The notes beneath the pieces are model-generated. The model was not told the origin of the DNA. It did not search any database and worked only from the letters and a program-made list of their open reading frames with translations. A stretch of 64,000 nt of DNA from Ciceribacter sp. L1K22 (GTDB lineage Bacteria; Pseudomonadota; Alphaproteobacteria; Rhizobiales; Rhizobiaceae): contig NZ_JAGFPK010000001.1 of NCBI RefSeq assembly GCF_017599385.1, forward strand, positions 2,183,541-2,247,540, in the 5' to 3' direction. Every line of letters begins with the position of its first letter. Within the stretch, counting starts at the first letter, position 1. Shown one piece after another: positions 32,509-43,300 of this stretch. Made by a program: the position numbers and the translations under genes.

Positions 32509-33255
32509 TTGCAGAATGCATTGGCAGGAGTGGGGTCCGCGATACAGTTATCGCGTAACAGCCACGGACAGGTGGTGAATGCGCTGGGACGCGCGATCGT
32601 GTCCGGCGAATTCGCCGTCGGGGGCCTGCTGCCGGGAGATGTGGAGCTTGCCCAGCGTTTCCAGGTATCGCGCACGGTGCTCCGCGAAGCGATGAAGACG
32701 CTGACGGCCAAGGGGCTGGTCGTGCCCAAGGCGCGGATCGGCACGCGCGTGACCGACAAGGCGTTCTGGAACCTGTTCGACGCCGATATCCTGACCTGGC
32801 ACTTCGATGTCGGCGTCAGCGAGGAGTTCCTGCTCCATCTCTACGACATCCGTCTGGCCTTCGAACCGGCAGCCGCCGCTCTGGCCGCGGAACGTGCGAC
32901 GCAAGACGAGATCGACGAACTCGACCGTTTGGCAGAGTCTCTTGGAGACGAGGGCCACAGTGTCGAAACGCTTGCTTTCGCTGATCTGCGCTTTCATCTG
33001 GCTCTTGCCGCAGCCTCCAGGAACCCCTTCATGCGTACGCTCGGCGGATTGATCAAGGCGGCGTTGATGGGGGCCTTCCGCATGTCGTCGCTACCGCCCG
33101 AAAAAGGCCGTGGAAACGATGTCCGCGTCTCCCACCTGGCGATCGTCGAGGCGATTCGCGCTCGTGATCCGGCTGCCGCCAGGTTGACGATGGAAAAGGT
33201 GATCCAGGTCGGCCGCCAGCGGGCGCAGGCCACCCACCGCGGCGAGAGCGTATAA
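32509..33255 (+). CDS. GntR-family regulator with FCD domain (DgoR-like)
   Basis: 248 residues. The N-terminal winged helix has [24 protein letters not shown]. The FCD domain carries the metal/ligand residues in [30 protein letters not shown] and [17 protein letters not shown]. Members such as DgoR respond to sugar acids and repress sugar catabolic or transport genes. Encoded as the distal gene of the sugar importer operon, it most likely controls that operon. Start is a TTG with AGGGAG seven bases upstream; no better start exists nearby. Confidence 0.85.
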   Translation: MQNALAGVGSAIQLSRNSHGQVVNALGRAIVSGEFAVGGLLPGDVELAQRFQVSRTVLREAMKTLTAKGLVVPKARIGTRVTDKAFWNLFDADILTWHFDVGVSEEFLLHLYDIRLAFEPAAAALAAERATQDEIDELDRLAESLGDEGHSVETLAFADLRFHLALAAASRNPFMRTLGGLIKAALMGAFRMSSLPPEKGRGNDVRVSHLAIVEAIRARDPAAARLTMEKVIQVGRQRAQATHRGESV

Positions 33256-33365
33256 CCCATCGAGTCAACGCGGCGAGCGCTCTTCCGGGCTTGCGGCAAA
33301 TCGTGGTCGCGGCTAGGAGTCCCTGTCCTTCGGCCCCAATGGGTCCGTTCATCTTGGAGCAGAGC

Positions 33366-34727
33366 ATGCAGCGCAGTTGTCTCGCCGTCATTCTCGCCGC
33401 CGGCGAGAGCACCCGCATGAAATCGTCGATGTCGAAGGTGCTGCATCCCGTGGCCGGCCGACCGATGATTGCCCATGTGACAGCGGCAGTGGCGAGCGCC
33501 GGCATCGCCGATGTCGCCTTGGTCGTCGGCCGCGATGCGGAGAAGGTGGCTGCGGCCGCCAGCGTCGAAGGTGTATCGGTGACGCCCTTCCTGCAGGCGG
33601 AGCGGCTCGGCACAGGTCATGCTGTGCTTGCGGCGCGCGCCGCGATCGAAAAGGGATACGACGATGTGCTCGTCACCTACGGCGACGTTCCGCTGATCAC
33701 CGAACAGCCCTTCCTCGCCGCACGCGAAGCGTTGGCGGGCGGTGCCGATGTCGTGGTCATCGGCTTCCATACCGACAAGCCGACCGGTTACGGACGCCTG
33801 CTGGTCAACGATGGCGAACTGATCGCCATCCGGGAGGAGAAGGACGCCACCGAATCGGAACGCGCCGTTACCTGGTGCAACAGCGGCCTGATGGTCATCA
33901 ACGGCGGCAAGGCGCTCGATTACCTGCTGCAGATCGGCAACAAGAACGCCAAGGGCGAATACTACCTGACGGACATCGTCGAGATCGCCCGCGCCAATGG
34001 CGGTCGGGTCGTGGCCGTCGACGCCCCGGAGGCCGAACTTACCGGCTGCAACAACCGTGCCGAACTCGCCATGGTCGAGCGTCTTTGGCAGGAGCGTCGC
34101 CGCACCGAGCTTATGGTGGAAGGCGTCACAATGATTGCGCCGGAAACCGTTTTTCTGAGCTACGACACCGCCATCGGCCGCGATGCGGTCATCGAACCGA
34201 ATGTCGTCTTCGGCCCCGGCGCCGTGATTGAAAGCGGCGCCATCATCCACGCCTTCTGCCATATCGAGGGCGCCCGCGTGTCATCAGGCGCCACCGTCGG
34301 ACCGTTCGCGCGGCTTCGCCCCGGCGCCAACCTCGCCGAAGGCGCCAAGGTCGGCAATTACTGTGAAGTGAAGAATGCCGAGATCGGCAAGGGCGCCAAG
34401 GTCAATCACCTGACCTATATCGGCGACGCCGAAATTGGCGCCGACAGCAATATCGGTGCCGGCACGATCACCTGCAACTATGACGGCGTCAACAAGGCAA
34501 AGACGAAGATCGGGCAGGGCGCCTTTATCGGCTCCAATTCCTCGCTCGTCGCGCCGGTTGCCATCGGCAACGGTGCCTATGTGGCCTCAGGCAGCGTTAT
34601 CACAGAGGACGTTCCGGATGACGCGCTGGCCTTCGGCCGCGCCCGCCAGGAGGTCAAGCCGGGCCGGGCGGTCGCCGTTCGCGAACGCGCGCTCGCCATC
34701 AAGGCGGCGAAGAAGGCCGGGCGCTGA
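33366..34727 (+). CDS. glmU: Bifunctional UDP-GlcNAc pyrophosphorylase / GlcN-1-P acetyltransferase
   Basis: 453 residues. The N-terminal uridyltransferase domain starts [18 protein letters not shown] (nucleotide-binding loop, rhizobial variant). The C-terminal left-handed beta-helix acetyltransferase domain shows hexapeptide repeats and the [16 protein letters not shown] segment with conserved active-site residues. It catalyses the last two steps to UDP-N-acetylglucosamine for peptidoglycan and lipid A. GGAGCAGAG precedes ATG 33366. Followed by glmS 111 nt downstream, so the whole GlcN-6-P to UDP-GlcNAc supply is clustered. Confidence 0.97.
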   Translation: MQRSCLAVILAAGESTRMKSSMSKVLHPVAGRPMIAHVTAAVASAGIADVALVVGRDAEKVAAAASVEGVSVTPFLQAERLGTGHAVLAARAAIEKGYDDVLVTYGDVPLITEQPFLAAREALAGGADVVVIGFHTDKPTGYGRLLVNDGELIAIREEKDATESERAVTWCNSGLMVINGGKALDYLLQIGNKNAKGEYYLTDIVEIARANGGRVVAVDAPEAELTGCNNRAELAMVERLWQERRRTELMVEGVTMIAPETVFLSYDTAIGRDAVIEPNVVFGPGAVIESGAIIHAFCHIEGARVSSGATVGPFARLRPGANLAEGAKVGNYCEVKNAEIGKGAKVNHLTYIGDAEIGADSNIGAGTITCNYDGVNKAKTKIGQGAFIGSNSSLVAPVAIGNGAYVASGSVITEDVPDDALAFGRARQEVKPGRAVAVRERALAIKAAKKAGR

Positions 34728-34776
34728 TTGCTGCGATTGCGTAACGATTAGAAATCGAAAGTGACCGATGGCCGGA

Positions 34777-34826
34777 TTGCGCCGCGGCGCAAAATCATTA
34801 GGACTGGCGCTCGAAACTCACGCCAG
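34777..34826 (+). promoter_or_regulatory. Palindrome and hairpin in the glmU-glmS gap
   Basis: TTGCGCCGCGGCGCAA (34777-34792) is a perfect 16-bp palindrome. CTGGCG (34804-34809) pairs with CGCCAG (34821-34826) just before the glmS ribosome-binding site. They could affect glmS translation or weakly terminate glmU transcripts. No recognised riboswitch or GlmZ-type site is evident. Confidence 0.35.
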
Positions 34827-34838
34827 ACGGAGAATTCT

Positions 34839-36665
34839 ATGTGCGGTATTGTCGGGATCGTCGGTAACCAGCCTGTCGCGGAACGTCTGGTCGACGCCCT
34901 CAAGCGGCTCGAATATCGCGGCTATGACTCCGCCGGCGTCGCCACGATCCATGACGGCGCGATGGATCGCCGTCGCGCCGAGGGCAAGCTGTTCAATCTT
35001 GAAAAGAGGCTCTCCGAGGAACCGCTCGCCGGCACGATCGGCATTGCTCACACGCGTTGGGCGACGCACGGCGTACCGAATGAGACGAACGCCCATCCGC
35101 ATTTCGTCGATGGAATAGCCGTTGTCCATAACGGCATCATCGAGAATTTTTCCGAACTGAAGGACGCACTTGCCGAGGGTGGCGCCACCTTCACGACGCA
35201 GACCGATACCGAAGTCGTGGCCCATCTGCTCGCCAAGTACCGCCGCGAGGGCCTGGACAACCGGGCGGCGATGCTCGCGATGCTGAACGAGGTGACCGGC
35301 GCTTATGCGCTCGTCGTCATGTTCGCCGAGGATCCGGATACGATCATGGCCGCCCGCTGCGGCCCGCCGCTCGCCGTCGGTTTCGGTAGGGACGAGATGT
35401 TCCTCGGATCGGACGCCATCGCGCTCGCGCCTTTCACTAACGACATCGTCTACCTAGAGGATGGCGATTGCGCCATCGTTCACCGCAGCGGTGCCGAGAT
35501 CATCGACTATCGCGGCAATCCAGTCGAACGGCCGCACCAGATTTCGCAGGCGACGGCCTATATCGTCGACAAGGGCAATCACCGCCACTTCATGGAGAAG
35601 GAAATCTATGAACAGCCGGAGGTGATCTCCCACGCGCTGTCCCACTATGTCGATTTCGCCACCCACGGCGTTCGCCCCAACGAAACCGCCATCGATTTTG
35701 CGGCGCTGCGCGGTCTGGCCATCTCCGCCTGCGGCACAGCCTATCTGTCGGGCCTGGTCGGGAAATACTGGTTCGAACGCTACGCACGCCTTCCCGTCGA
35801 AATCGATGTCGCCTCCGAGTTCCGCTACCGTGAAATGCCGCTGTCGCAGGATCAGGCGGCATTGTTCATCTCGCAATCCGGCGAAACCGCCGACACACTC
35901 GCCTCGCTCCGCTACTGCAAGGATGGCGGCCTCAAGATCGGTGCCGTCGTCAACGTCAAGGAATCGACCATCGCTCGTGAAGCCGACGCGGTTTTCCCGA
36001 TCCTCGCCGGACCCGAAATCGGTGTCGCCTCGACCAAGGCTTTCACCTGCCAGCTCGCCGTGTTGGCTTCGCTCGCGATCGGTGCCGGTCGAGCGCGCGG
36101 TACGCTGAGCGCTGATGATGAAAAGCAGATGGTGCGCCACCTGATCGAGATGCCGCGCATCATGAGCACGGTGCTGAACCAGATCCAGGAACCGATCGAG
36201 CATCTCTCGCGAGAACTGTCTAAGTTCAAGCATGTGCTCTATCTCGGCCGCGGTACCAGCTATCCGCTGGCGCTGGAGGGCGCGCTGAAGCTCAAGGAAA
36301 TTTCCTATATCCACGCCGAGGGTTATGCCGCCGGCGAGCTGAAGCATGGTCCGATCGCGCTGATCGACGAGACCATGCCTGTGATCGTCATCGCCCCGCA
36401 TGACCGTTTCTTCGAAAAGACGGTCTCCAACATGCAGGAGGTCGCGGCGCGCGGCGGCCGGATCATCTTCATCACGGATGAAAAGGGTGCAGCCGCGTCC
36501 AAGCTCGAGACCATGGCGACGGTCGTTCTGCCCAACGTGGCGGAAATCATCGCGCCGATGGTGTTCTCGCTGCCGATCCAGTTGCTCGCCTATCACACAG
36601 CCGTCTTCATGGGCACCGACGTCGATCAGCCGCGTAACCTCGCGAAATCGGTCACCGTCGAATGA
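34839..36665 (+). CDS. glmS: Glutamine--fructose-6-phosphate aminotransferase
   Basis: 608 residues, the usual length. The N-terminal class II glutaminase has catalytic Cys2 (MCGIVGIVGN). The isomerase part has two SIS domains, with SQSGETADT, STKAFTCQLA and the LGRGTSYPLALEGALKLKE / EGYAAGELKHGPIALID signature, ending PRNLAKSVTVE. It makes glucosamine-6-phosphate, the first committed step to amino sugars. GGAGA lies just before ATG 34839. The stop overlaps the next start (ATGA). Confidence 0.97.
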   Translation: MCGIVGIVGNQPVAERLVDALKRLEYRGYDSAGVATIHDGAMDRRRAEGKLFNLEKRLSEEPLAGTIGIAHTRWATHGVPNETNAHPHFVDGIAVVHNGIIENFSELKDALAEGGATFTTQTDTEVVAHLLAKYRREGLDNRAAMLAMLNEVTGAYALVVMFAEDPDTIMAARCGPPLAVGFGRDEMFLGSDAIALAPFTNDIVYLEDGDCAIVHRSGAEIIDYRGNPVERPHQISQATAYIVDKGNHRHFMEKEIYEQPEVISHALSHYVDFATHGVRPNETAIDFAALRGLAISACGTAYLSGLVGKYWFERYARLPVEIDVASEFRYREMPLSQDQAALFISQSGETADTLASLRYCKDGGLKIGAVVNVKESTIAREADAVFPILAGPEIGVASTKAFTCQLAVLASLAIGAGRARGTLSADDEKQMVRHLIEMPRIMSTVLNQIQEPIEHLSRELSKFKHVLYLGRGTSYPLALEGALKLKEISYIHAEGYAAGELKHGPIALIDETMPVIVIAPHDRFFEKTVSNMQEVAARGGRIIFITDEKGAAASKLETMATVVLPNVAEIIAPMVFSLPIQLLAYHTAVFMGTDVDQPRNLAKSVTVE

Positions 36666-37165
36666 TCGTCCGGCCGGAGCGCGTAGGTGACGAGGCGCAG
36701 ATCGGCGCGCTCACGGCCCGCGCCTTCGCAGACATGCCCTATAGCGACCAGACCGAGTCGCTGATTGTGGAGCGGTTGCGCAGAGCCGGGGCGTTGACGG
36801 TCTCACTTGTGGCGGAGGACGATGGCGTGATCGTCGGCCACGTCGCTTTTTCACCCGTCATGCTTTCGAGCGGACAGACAAACTGGTATGCGCTCGGTCC
36901 GATTTCGGTCGACCCAGTCCGGCAGAGATCGGGAATTGGATCGATGCTGATCGCGAAGGGCTTCGCAAGGTTGCAAGAACTCGGTGCGGCCGGCTGCATC
37001 CTCGCGGGCGATCCTGCCTACTATGGCCGCTTCGGTTTTCGCGGCGTCGAAGGTTTGTCCTGCGACGCCGTACCATCACAGTATTTGCTCGCTCTGCCCT
37101 TGAATGACGAGGCTCCCTCCGGCATTGTCGGCTTCCATCCGGGTTTCTTCGGCGATGCAGCATAG
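36662..37165 (+). CDS. GNAT-family N-acetyltransferase
   Basis: 167 residues. Acetyl-CoA site in LGPISVDPVRQRSGIGSMLI, followed by GAAGCILAGDPAYYGRFGF, which places it in the YhbS-like acetyltransferase group. Substrate unknown. Start codon overlaps the glmS stop, indicating coupled translation. Confidence 0.88.
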   Translation: MIVRPERVGDEAQIGALTARAFADMPYSDQTESLIVERLRRAGALTVSLVAEDDGVIVGHVAFSPVMLSSGQTNWYALGPISVDPVRQRSGIGSMLIAKGFARLQELGAAGCILAGDPAYYGRFGFRGVEGLSCDAVPSQYLLALPLNDEAPSGIVGFHPGFFGDAA

Positions 37166-37176
37166 CGGCGAGGGCG

Positions 37177-37878
37177 ATGAGCGACATCCATCCTGAGCGG
37201 ATTTCCGTAGCGACGCGCCTGCGCAACAATTTCCTGACAGGCGTGATTATCTGCGCGCCGATGGCGATCACCATCTATCTGACATGGACCTTCATCCATT
37301 GGGCCGACAGTTGGGTAAAACCTTACATCCCCGATCGCTACAACCCCGAGTCCTACCTCAAGTTCGCGATCCCCGGATTCGGCCTGCTGATCGCGATCGT
37401 TGTCATCACGCTGGTCGGATTTCTCGGCCGCAATCTCATCGGTCGCTCGATCGTTCGCTACAGTGAATCCATCCTCAATCGCATGCCGCTGGTCCGCACG
37501 GTCTACAAGAGCACCAAGCAAATCTTCGAGACGGTGCTGAAAGAGCAGTCGAACTCCTTCAAGAAGGTCGGCCTGATCGAGTTTCCCAATCCCGGGACAT
37601 GGGCCCTGGTCTTCGTCTCGACTGACGCGAAAGGCGAGATAGCCGCCAAGCTCAACGAGGATGGCGAGGAGATGGTCGCCGTCTTTCTCGCGCCCACTCC
37701 GGTCCCGACAGCCGGTTTCCTGATGTTCGTGCCGCGCAGCAAGCTGAAACTGCTCGACATGTCGCCGGAGGAGGGAATCAAGCTGTTGATTTCCGCCGGC
37801 CTCGTTACCCCAGAATACAAGGGCGCGGCGACCGAGACGGCGGTCGACCTGGTCACCCGGCCCGCAAAAACCGGATAG
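37177..37878 (+). CDS. DUF502 family membrane protein
   Basis: 233 residues with two membrane segments (about residues 20-42, FLTGVIICAPMAITIYLTW, and 64-88, GFGLLIAIVVITLVGFLG) flanking a short loop, then a soluble C-terminal domain with RMPLVRTVYKSTKQIFETVL and the VFLAPTPVPTAGFLMFVP motif of the family. Function unknown. Twelve nt after the GNAT gene on the same strand; its 3' end overlaps convergent recG by 26 bp. Confidence 0.88.
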   Translation: MSDIHPERISVATRLRNNFLTGVIICAPMAITIYLTWTFIHWADSWVKPYIPDRYNPESYLKFAIPGFGLLIAIVVITLVGFLGRNLIGRSIVRYSESILNRMPLVRTVYKSTKQIFETVLKEQSNSFKKVGLIEFPNPGTWALVFVSTDAKGEIAAKLNEDGEEMVAVFLAPTPVPTAGFLMFVPRSKLKLLDMSPEEGIKLLISAGLVTPEYKGAATETAVDLVTRPAKTG

Positions 37879-39958
37879 CCTCGTCGCGGCGGTGCAGATA
37901 GAGCAGCGTGCGCACAGCCTGGCCTCGCTCGCTCGTCAGGTCCGGATCCTTTTCCAGGAGATAGGCCGCGTCCTTGCGCGCGATCTCCAGCAGGTCCGCA
38001 TGAGCCTCAAGACTGGCGATCCGGAAACCCGGCGTGCCGGATTGGCGGGTGCCGAGAAGCTCGCCTTCGCCGCGCAGGCGAAGATCTTCCTCGGCGATCA
38101 GGAAGCCATCCTCGCTTTCACGGAGGATATTGAGTCGCGCCCGGCCGTTTTCCGAGAGCGGCCCCTTGTAAAGCAGGATGCAGCTCGAGGCTTCGTCGCC
38201 GCGCCCGACGCGGCCGCGCAACTGGTGCAGTTGCGCGAGCCCGAAGCGTTCGGCGTGCTCGATCACCATAATGGAAGCATCAGGCACGTCGACGCCCACC
38301 TCGACCACGGTCGTCGCCACCAGCAGCCGCGTCTCGCCGGTCTTGAACGCCATCATCGCGGCATCCTTTTCCGGCCCGCTCATCCGGCCGTGCACAAGAC
38401 CGATATCCGGACCGAGTGCGGCGACCAGCGTCGCATGTCGCTCCTCCGCCGACATCAGGTCGGAAACCTCTGATTCCTCGACCAGCGGGCAAATCCAGTA
38501 TGCCTTTTTGCCTTCTGCGATCGCCGACTGCAGCCGGTCGACGATATCGCCGACACGCTCCATCGGCACCGTCACCGTCTGGATCGGTTTTCTGCCCGCC
38601 GGCTTCTCGGTCAGCTTCGAGACGTCCATGTCGCCGAAGGCCGCGAGTACCAGCGTGCGAGGGATCGGGGTGGCAGTCATGACCAGCATATGCGGCGAGA
38701 TTCCCTTCGCGGTCAGCCGCAGCCGCTGGTGCACGCCGAACCGGTGCTGTTCGTCGACGACGGCAAGCAGCAGGTTCTTGTAGCTGACGCTGTCCTGGAA
38801 CAGCGCATGCGTGCCGATGATGATCTGCGCCTCGCCGGTGGCGATGCGTTCGGTGATCGCGTCGCGTTCCTTGCCCTTGGTACGACCCGTCAGCACCTCT
38901 ATGCGGATGCCAGCGGCTGCGGCCAGCTTCGATATCGTCGCGTGGTGTTGGCGCGCGAGAATTTCGGTCGGCGCCATCAGTACGGCCTGGCCGCCGCTCT
39001 CGACGGCCGCCGCCATCGCGAGCAGTGCCACCAGGGTTTTGCCGGCGCCGACATCGCCTTGCAACAGGCGCAGCATGCGTTGGTCGCCGGCCATGTCGTT
39101 CAGGATGTCGCGCACGGCCGCTTCCTGGCTGTTGGTGGGTGAGAAAGGCAGCGCGGTTCGGATCGCTCCGCTCATCTGTCCGGTCGCCTTTACCGGCGTC
39201 CCGGCGACCCGCCGCAGCTTCTGACGCACCAGCGCCAGCGATACCTGGCCAGCCAGGAATTCATCATAGCCCAGCCGGCGGCGCGCCGGAGCCTGCGGAT
39301 CGATGCCGATCTCGTCGCGCGGATGATGCAGCCCCATGAACGCCGCGGTCGGCGGCGGAAAGCTTTGCTGCAAGGCGAGCGTCGCGTCGGCCCATTCCGG
39401 CAGCGCCGGCAGCCGTTCCAGTGCATGCTCGATGGCTTTGCGCAGCACCTTTGGCGAAAGCCCGGCCGTCAGCGGATAGACGGGCTCCGTCAGCGGCATG
39501 TCTCCCGCTTCGCTCGCCTTCACCATCAAGTCCGGATGCACCATCGACGGCCGGCCGTTGAACCAGTCGACCTTGCCGGAGACGATGATCTCCTCGTCGA
39601 CCGGCAGAGCCTTTTCCAGCCAGTTACCCTTGACCTTGAAGAAAGTCAGCGCCAGTTCCCCGGTCGCATCGTGGATGAACACCCGGTAGGGCAGGTTCGA
39701 TTTTCCACGCGGCGGCGGCTGGTGCCGGTCGACACGTCCGGTGATCGTCACGATCGCGCCTTGCGGGGCGAGTGCTATCCCCGGCTGGTTGCGCCGGTCG
39801 ATCAGCCGGAACGGGGCGAGAAACAGGAGGTCAACGACCCGCGCATCGTCGGCATCCTCCTTGCCGAGCAGAGTCGCAAGCAGGCTCGCGACCTTCGGCC
39901 CGACGCCGGAGAGCGAGGATATGGGGGCAAACAGGGGATCGAGCAGCGTGGGTCTCAT
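37853..39958 (-). CDS. recG: ATP-dependent DNA helicase RecG
   Basis: 701 residues. The N-terminal wedge (OB-fold) domain contains ITGRVDRHQPPPRGKSN. The helicase core has Walker A GDVGAGKT (residues 301-308), a DEQH box in VVDEQHRFGVHQR, and motif VI QLRGRVGRG. RecG remodels stalled replication forks and Holliday junctions. Start at ATG 39958 (MRPTLLDPLFAPISSLSGVG) by homology; a 16-residue upstream extension is possible. Divergent from sdhE with a 96-bp gap. Confidence 0.96.
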   Translation of the reverse strand: MRPTLLDPLFAPISSLSGVGPKVASLLATLLGKEDADDARVVDLLFLAPFRLIDRRNQPGIALAPQGAIVTITGRVDRHQPPPRGKSNLPYRVFIHDATGELALTFFKVKGNWLEKALPVDEEIIVSGKVDWFNGRPSMVHPDLMVKASEAGDMPLTEPVYPLTAGLSPKVLRKAIEHALERLPALPEWADATLALQQSFPPPTAAFMGLHHPRDEIGIDPQAPARRRLGYDEFLAGQVSLALVRQKLRRVAGTPVKATGQMSGAIRTALPFSPTNSQEAAVRDILNDMAGDQRMLRLLQGDVGAGKTLVALLAMAAAVESGGQAVLMAPTEILARQHHATISKLAAAAGIRIEVLTGRTKGKERDAITERIATGEAQIIIGTHALFQDSVSYKNLLLAVVDEQHRFGVHQRLRLTAKGISPHMLVMTATPIPRTLVLAAFGDMDVSKLTEKPAGRKPIQTVTVPMERVGDIVDRLQSAIAEGKKAYWICPLVEESEVSDLMSAEERHATLVAALGPDIGLVHGRMSGPEKDAAMMAFKTGETRLLVATTVVEVGVDVPDASIMVIEHAERFGLAQLHQLRGRVGRGDEASSCILLYKGPLSENGRARLNILRESEDGFLIAEEDLRLRGEGELLGTRQSGTPGFRIASLEAHADLLEIARKDAAYLLEKDPDLTSERGQAVRTLLYLHRRDEAIRFLRAG

Positions 39959-40054
39959 GGTGCCGGCAGGATGCGACGAGAAATGCGCCCGATGCAAGGC
40001 TGACAAGGGACGGGCAGGGCGCTATAGAGGCGCATCAACAGGAAGGTGAATGAC

Positions 40055-40366
40055 ATGACAGGGCTGACGCTGAGCAGTGCCGATCTCGACCCCCGCCGGC
40101 GGCGCATCCTTTTCCGCTGTTGGCACCGCGGCATCCGCGAGATGGACCTGATCCTCGGCCAGTTTGCCGAGGCCGAAATCGCCCGCCTTAATGATACCGA
40201 ACTCGACGAACTCGAGCGCATCATGAGCGAGGAGGACAACGACCTCATCAAGTGGATCAACGGCGCGGCACCCGTCCCTGATCACCTGAAGACGCCGATG
40301 TTCGAACGTATCGCCGCCGTTCGTCCGGACTTCTCGCCCGTCACCATGGAGCCGGATGGCCGCTGA
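40055..40366 (+). CDS. sdhE: Succinate dehydrogenase assembly factor SdhE
   Basis: 103-residue DUF339/SdhE protein, which promotes covalent attachment of FAD to the succinate dehydrogenase flavoprotein. The conserved core RRILFRCWHRGIREMDLILG includes the essential RGxxE motif. GGAAGG precedes ATG 40055; a GTG at 40046 is an alternative. The next gene (mfd) starts inside its 3' end. Confidence 0.93.
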   Translation: MTGLTLSSADLDPRRRRILFRCWHRGIREMDLILGQFAEAEIARLNDTELDELERIMSEEDNDLIKWINGAAPVPDHLKTPMFERIAAVRPDFSPVTMEPDGR

Positions 40367-43300
40367 CATGATCCGCTTTCTCGATACCAAGGTCGTCTCG
40401 GACGTTGGCGTTCCCCTGACGCTGTCCAATGTCCAGCAGGGCATGGATGCCTTCCTGCTTGCCGAACTCGCCCGCGAGGGCCGTTCGATCGCCTACATCG
40501 TCTCGGACGGCCAGCGGCTTGCCGATGTCGAGCAGCTGTTGGGCTTCGCGGCGCCGGAGATCCCGGTTCTGACTCTGCCGGCCTGGGACTGCTTGCCCTA
40601 TGACCGCGTGTCGCCCAGCCATGACGTGTCGGCGCGGCGCCTTGCGGCACTTGGCGGCCTGATAGCGCGGGCGAAGAAGCCGCATCCGGCCATCGTCCTG
40701 GTGACGGTCAATGCCATGCTCCAGAAGCTGGCGCCGGCTGATCTTATCGAAAGTCTGTCGTTTTCCGCAAGACCGGGCAACCAGGTCCGCATGGACGATA
40801 TCGCCGCCCGCCTTGAGCGTAACGGTTTCGAGAGAGTCGCGACCGTCCGCGAGGTCGGCGAGTACGCCGTCCGCGGCGGCATCCTTGACGTTTTCGTTCC
40901 CGGCTCTGAGGAACCGGTGCGGCTCGATTTCTTCGGCGATACGCTGGAAAGCATTCGCTCCTTCGATCCCGCTTCGCAGCGCACGACGGGACAGGTTCGC
41001 TCCCTCGATCTCAATCCGATGAGCGAGGTGACACTGACGCCGGAGACCATCGGCCGGTTCCGCAAAAACTATCTCTCCCTGTTCGGCGCGGCCACCCGCG
41101 ACGACGCGCTCTATGCCGCCGTCTCGGAAGGCCGTCGTTACGCAGGCATGGAGCACTGGTTGCCGCTTTTCTATGACGGTATGCAGACCGCCTTCGATTA
41201 CCTCGACGGCTTTACCTTCGTCACCGACCATACGGTGCGCGAGGCGGCGGAGGAACGTGCCAAGCTGATCCGCGACTATTACGAGGCGCGGCTGTCGGCG
41301 GGCGAGGGCGGCAAGGGCCATCTCGGCCAGGGCGCGCCTTACAAGCCTGTCCCTCCAGAGCACCTCTATCTCGGCTCGGGCCAGTTCGGCCGGCTTCTCG
41401 ACAGCGTCAACCCGGTGCGACTGACACCCTTCGTTGAGCACGACGGCGCCGGGCGTCGCGTCGTCGAACTCGCCGCTCGCCAGAGCCCGCGCTGGGCCAA
41501 GACCGCGCTTGAGGAAAATGACGGCGCGCGTGTCAACGTCTTCGAGCAGGCGGTGAAGTTCATCGCCGAGAAACGCGCGAGCGGGACGAAAGTGCTGATC
41601 TCGGGCTGGTCGGAAGGCTCTCTCGACCGCCTGCTACAGGTTCTCAACGAACACGGGCTGGAAAAGCTCAAGCCCGTCGCGGCGCTGAAGGACCTCGACA
41701 CCCTGAAGAAGGGCGAGGCCGCAACCGCCGTTCTGTCGCTGGAAGCCGGTTTCGAAGCCGATGGCATTCTCGTCATCGGCGAGCAGGACATCCTCGGCGA
41801 CCGCATGGTGCGCCGGTCCAAGCGCCGCAAACGCGCCGCCGACTTCATCTCGGAAGTCACCGCGCTGGAAGAGGGCTCCATCGTCGTCCATGCCGAACAC
41901 GGTATCGGCCGCTTCGTTGGGCTCCAGACGATTGAGGCGGCAGGCGCGCCGCATGCCTGCCTTGAGCTGCGCTATGCCGACGACGCCAAGCTGTTTCTGC
42001 CGGTCGAGAACATCGATCTGCTCTCGCGCTACGGATCGGATGGCTCCGATGCCCAGCTCGACAAGCTCGGCGGCGGCGCCTGGCAGATGCGCAAGGCCAA
42101 GCTCAAGAAGCGGCTGCTCGACATGGCGGGTGCCCTGATCCGGGTCGCGGCCGAGCGCATGACGCGGACAGCGCCTGTCCTGACAACCCAGGAAGGTCTC
42201 TACGACGAATTCGCCGCCCGTTTCCCGTACGACGAGACAGAAGACCAGATGAACGCTATCGACGCCGTGCGGAGCGATCTCGGTGCCGGCCGTCCTATGG
42301 ATCGCCTCGTCTGTGGCGACGTCGGCTTCGGCAAGACCGAGGTGGCCCTTCGCGCCGCCTTCGTCGCTGCAATGAATGGCATCCAGGTCGCAGTCGTCGT
42401 ACCGACCACGCTTCTCGCGCGCCAGCACTTCAAGACCTTCTCCGAACGCTTCCGCGGCCTTCCGGTTCGCATCCAGCAGGCCTCCCGTCTGGTCGGCACC
42501 AAGGAGCTCAACCTCGTCAAGAAGGAGCTGGCCGAGGGCAAGACCGATATCGTCGTCGGTACGCACGCTCTGCTCGGCACCGGCGTCCAGTTCGCCAATC
42601 TCGGCCTGCTGATCATCGACGAAGAGCAGCATTTCGGCGTCAAGCACAAGGAGCGGCTGAAGGAGCTGAAGTCCGACGTCCACGTTTTGACGCTTTCGGC
42701 GACGCCCATCCCGCGCACGCTTCAGCTTGCGATGACCGGTGTTCGCGAACTCTCGCTGATCACTACCCCGCCTGTCGACCGCATGGCGGTCCGCACCTTC
42801 ATCTCGCCATTTGATCCGCTGGTCATCCGCGAGACGCTGATGCGCGAGCATTATCGCGGCGGCCAGAGCTTCTATGTCTGCCCGCGCCTCGCCGATCTGC
42901 CGGAAATCCAGGCGTTCCTGCAATCGGACGTGCCGGAGCTCAAGGTCGCCGTCGCCCACGGACAGATGCCGGCGAGCGAGCTTGAAGACATCATGAACGC
43001 CTTCTACGACGGCCGCTACGATGTGCTGCTGTCGACAACGATCGTCGAGTCCGGCCTCGACGTGCCCACCGCGAACACCATGATCGTGCACCGCGCCGAC
43101 ATGTTCGGTCTCGCCCAGCTTTACCAGTTGCGCGGCCGCGTCGGCCGCTCCAAGGTCCGCGCCTTTGCGCTCTTGACCCTGCCGGTCAACAAGATGCTGA
43201 CGCAGACGGCCGAGCGCCGCCTCAAGGTCCTGCAGTCGCTCGATACGCTGGGCGCCGGTTTCCAGCTCGCAAGCCACGACCTCGACATACGCGGCGCCGG

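Noticed and set aside
23085..33255. Rhizosphere-type catabolic island acquired by transfer
   Set aside because: Base composition and codon use look like the neighbours, and no mobility genes or direct repeats border the region.
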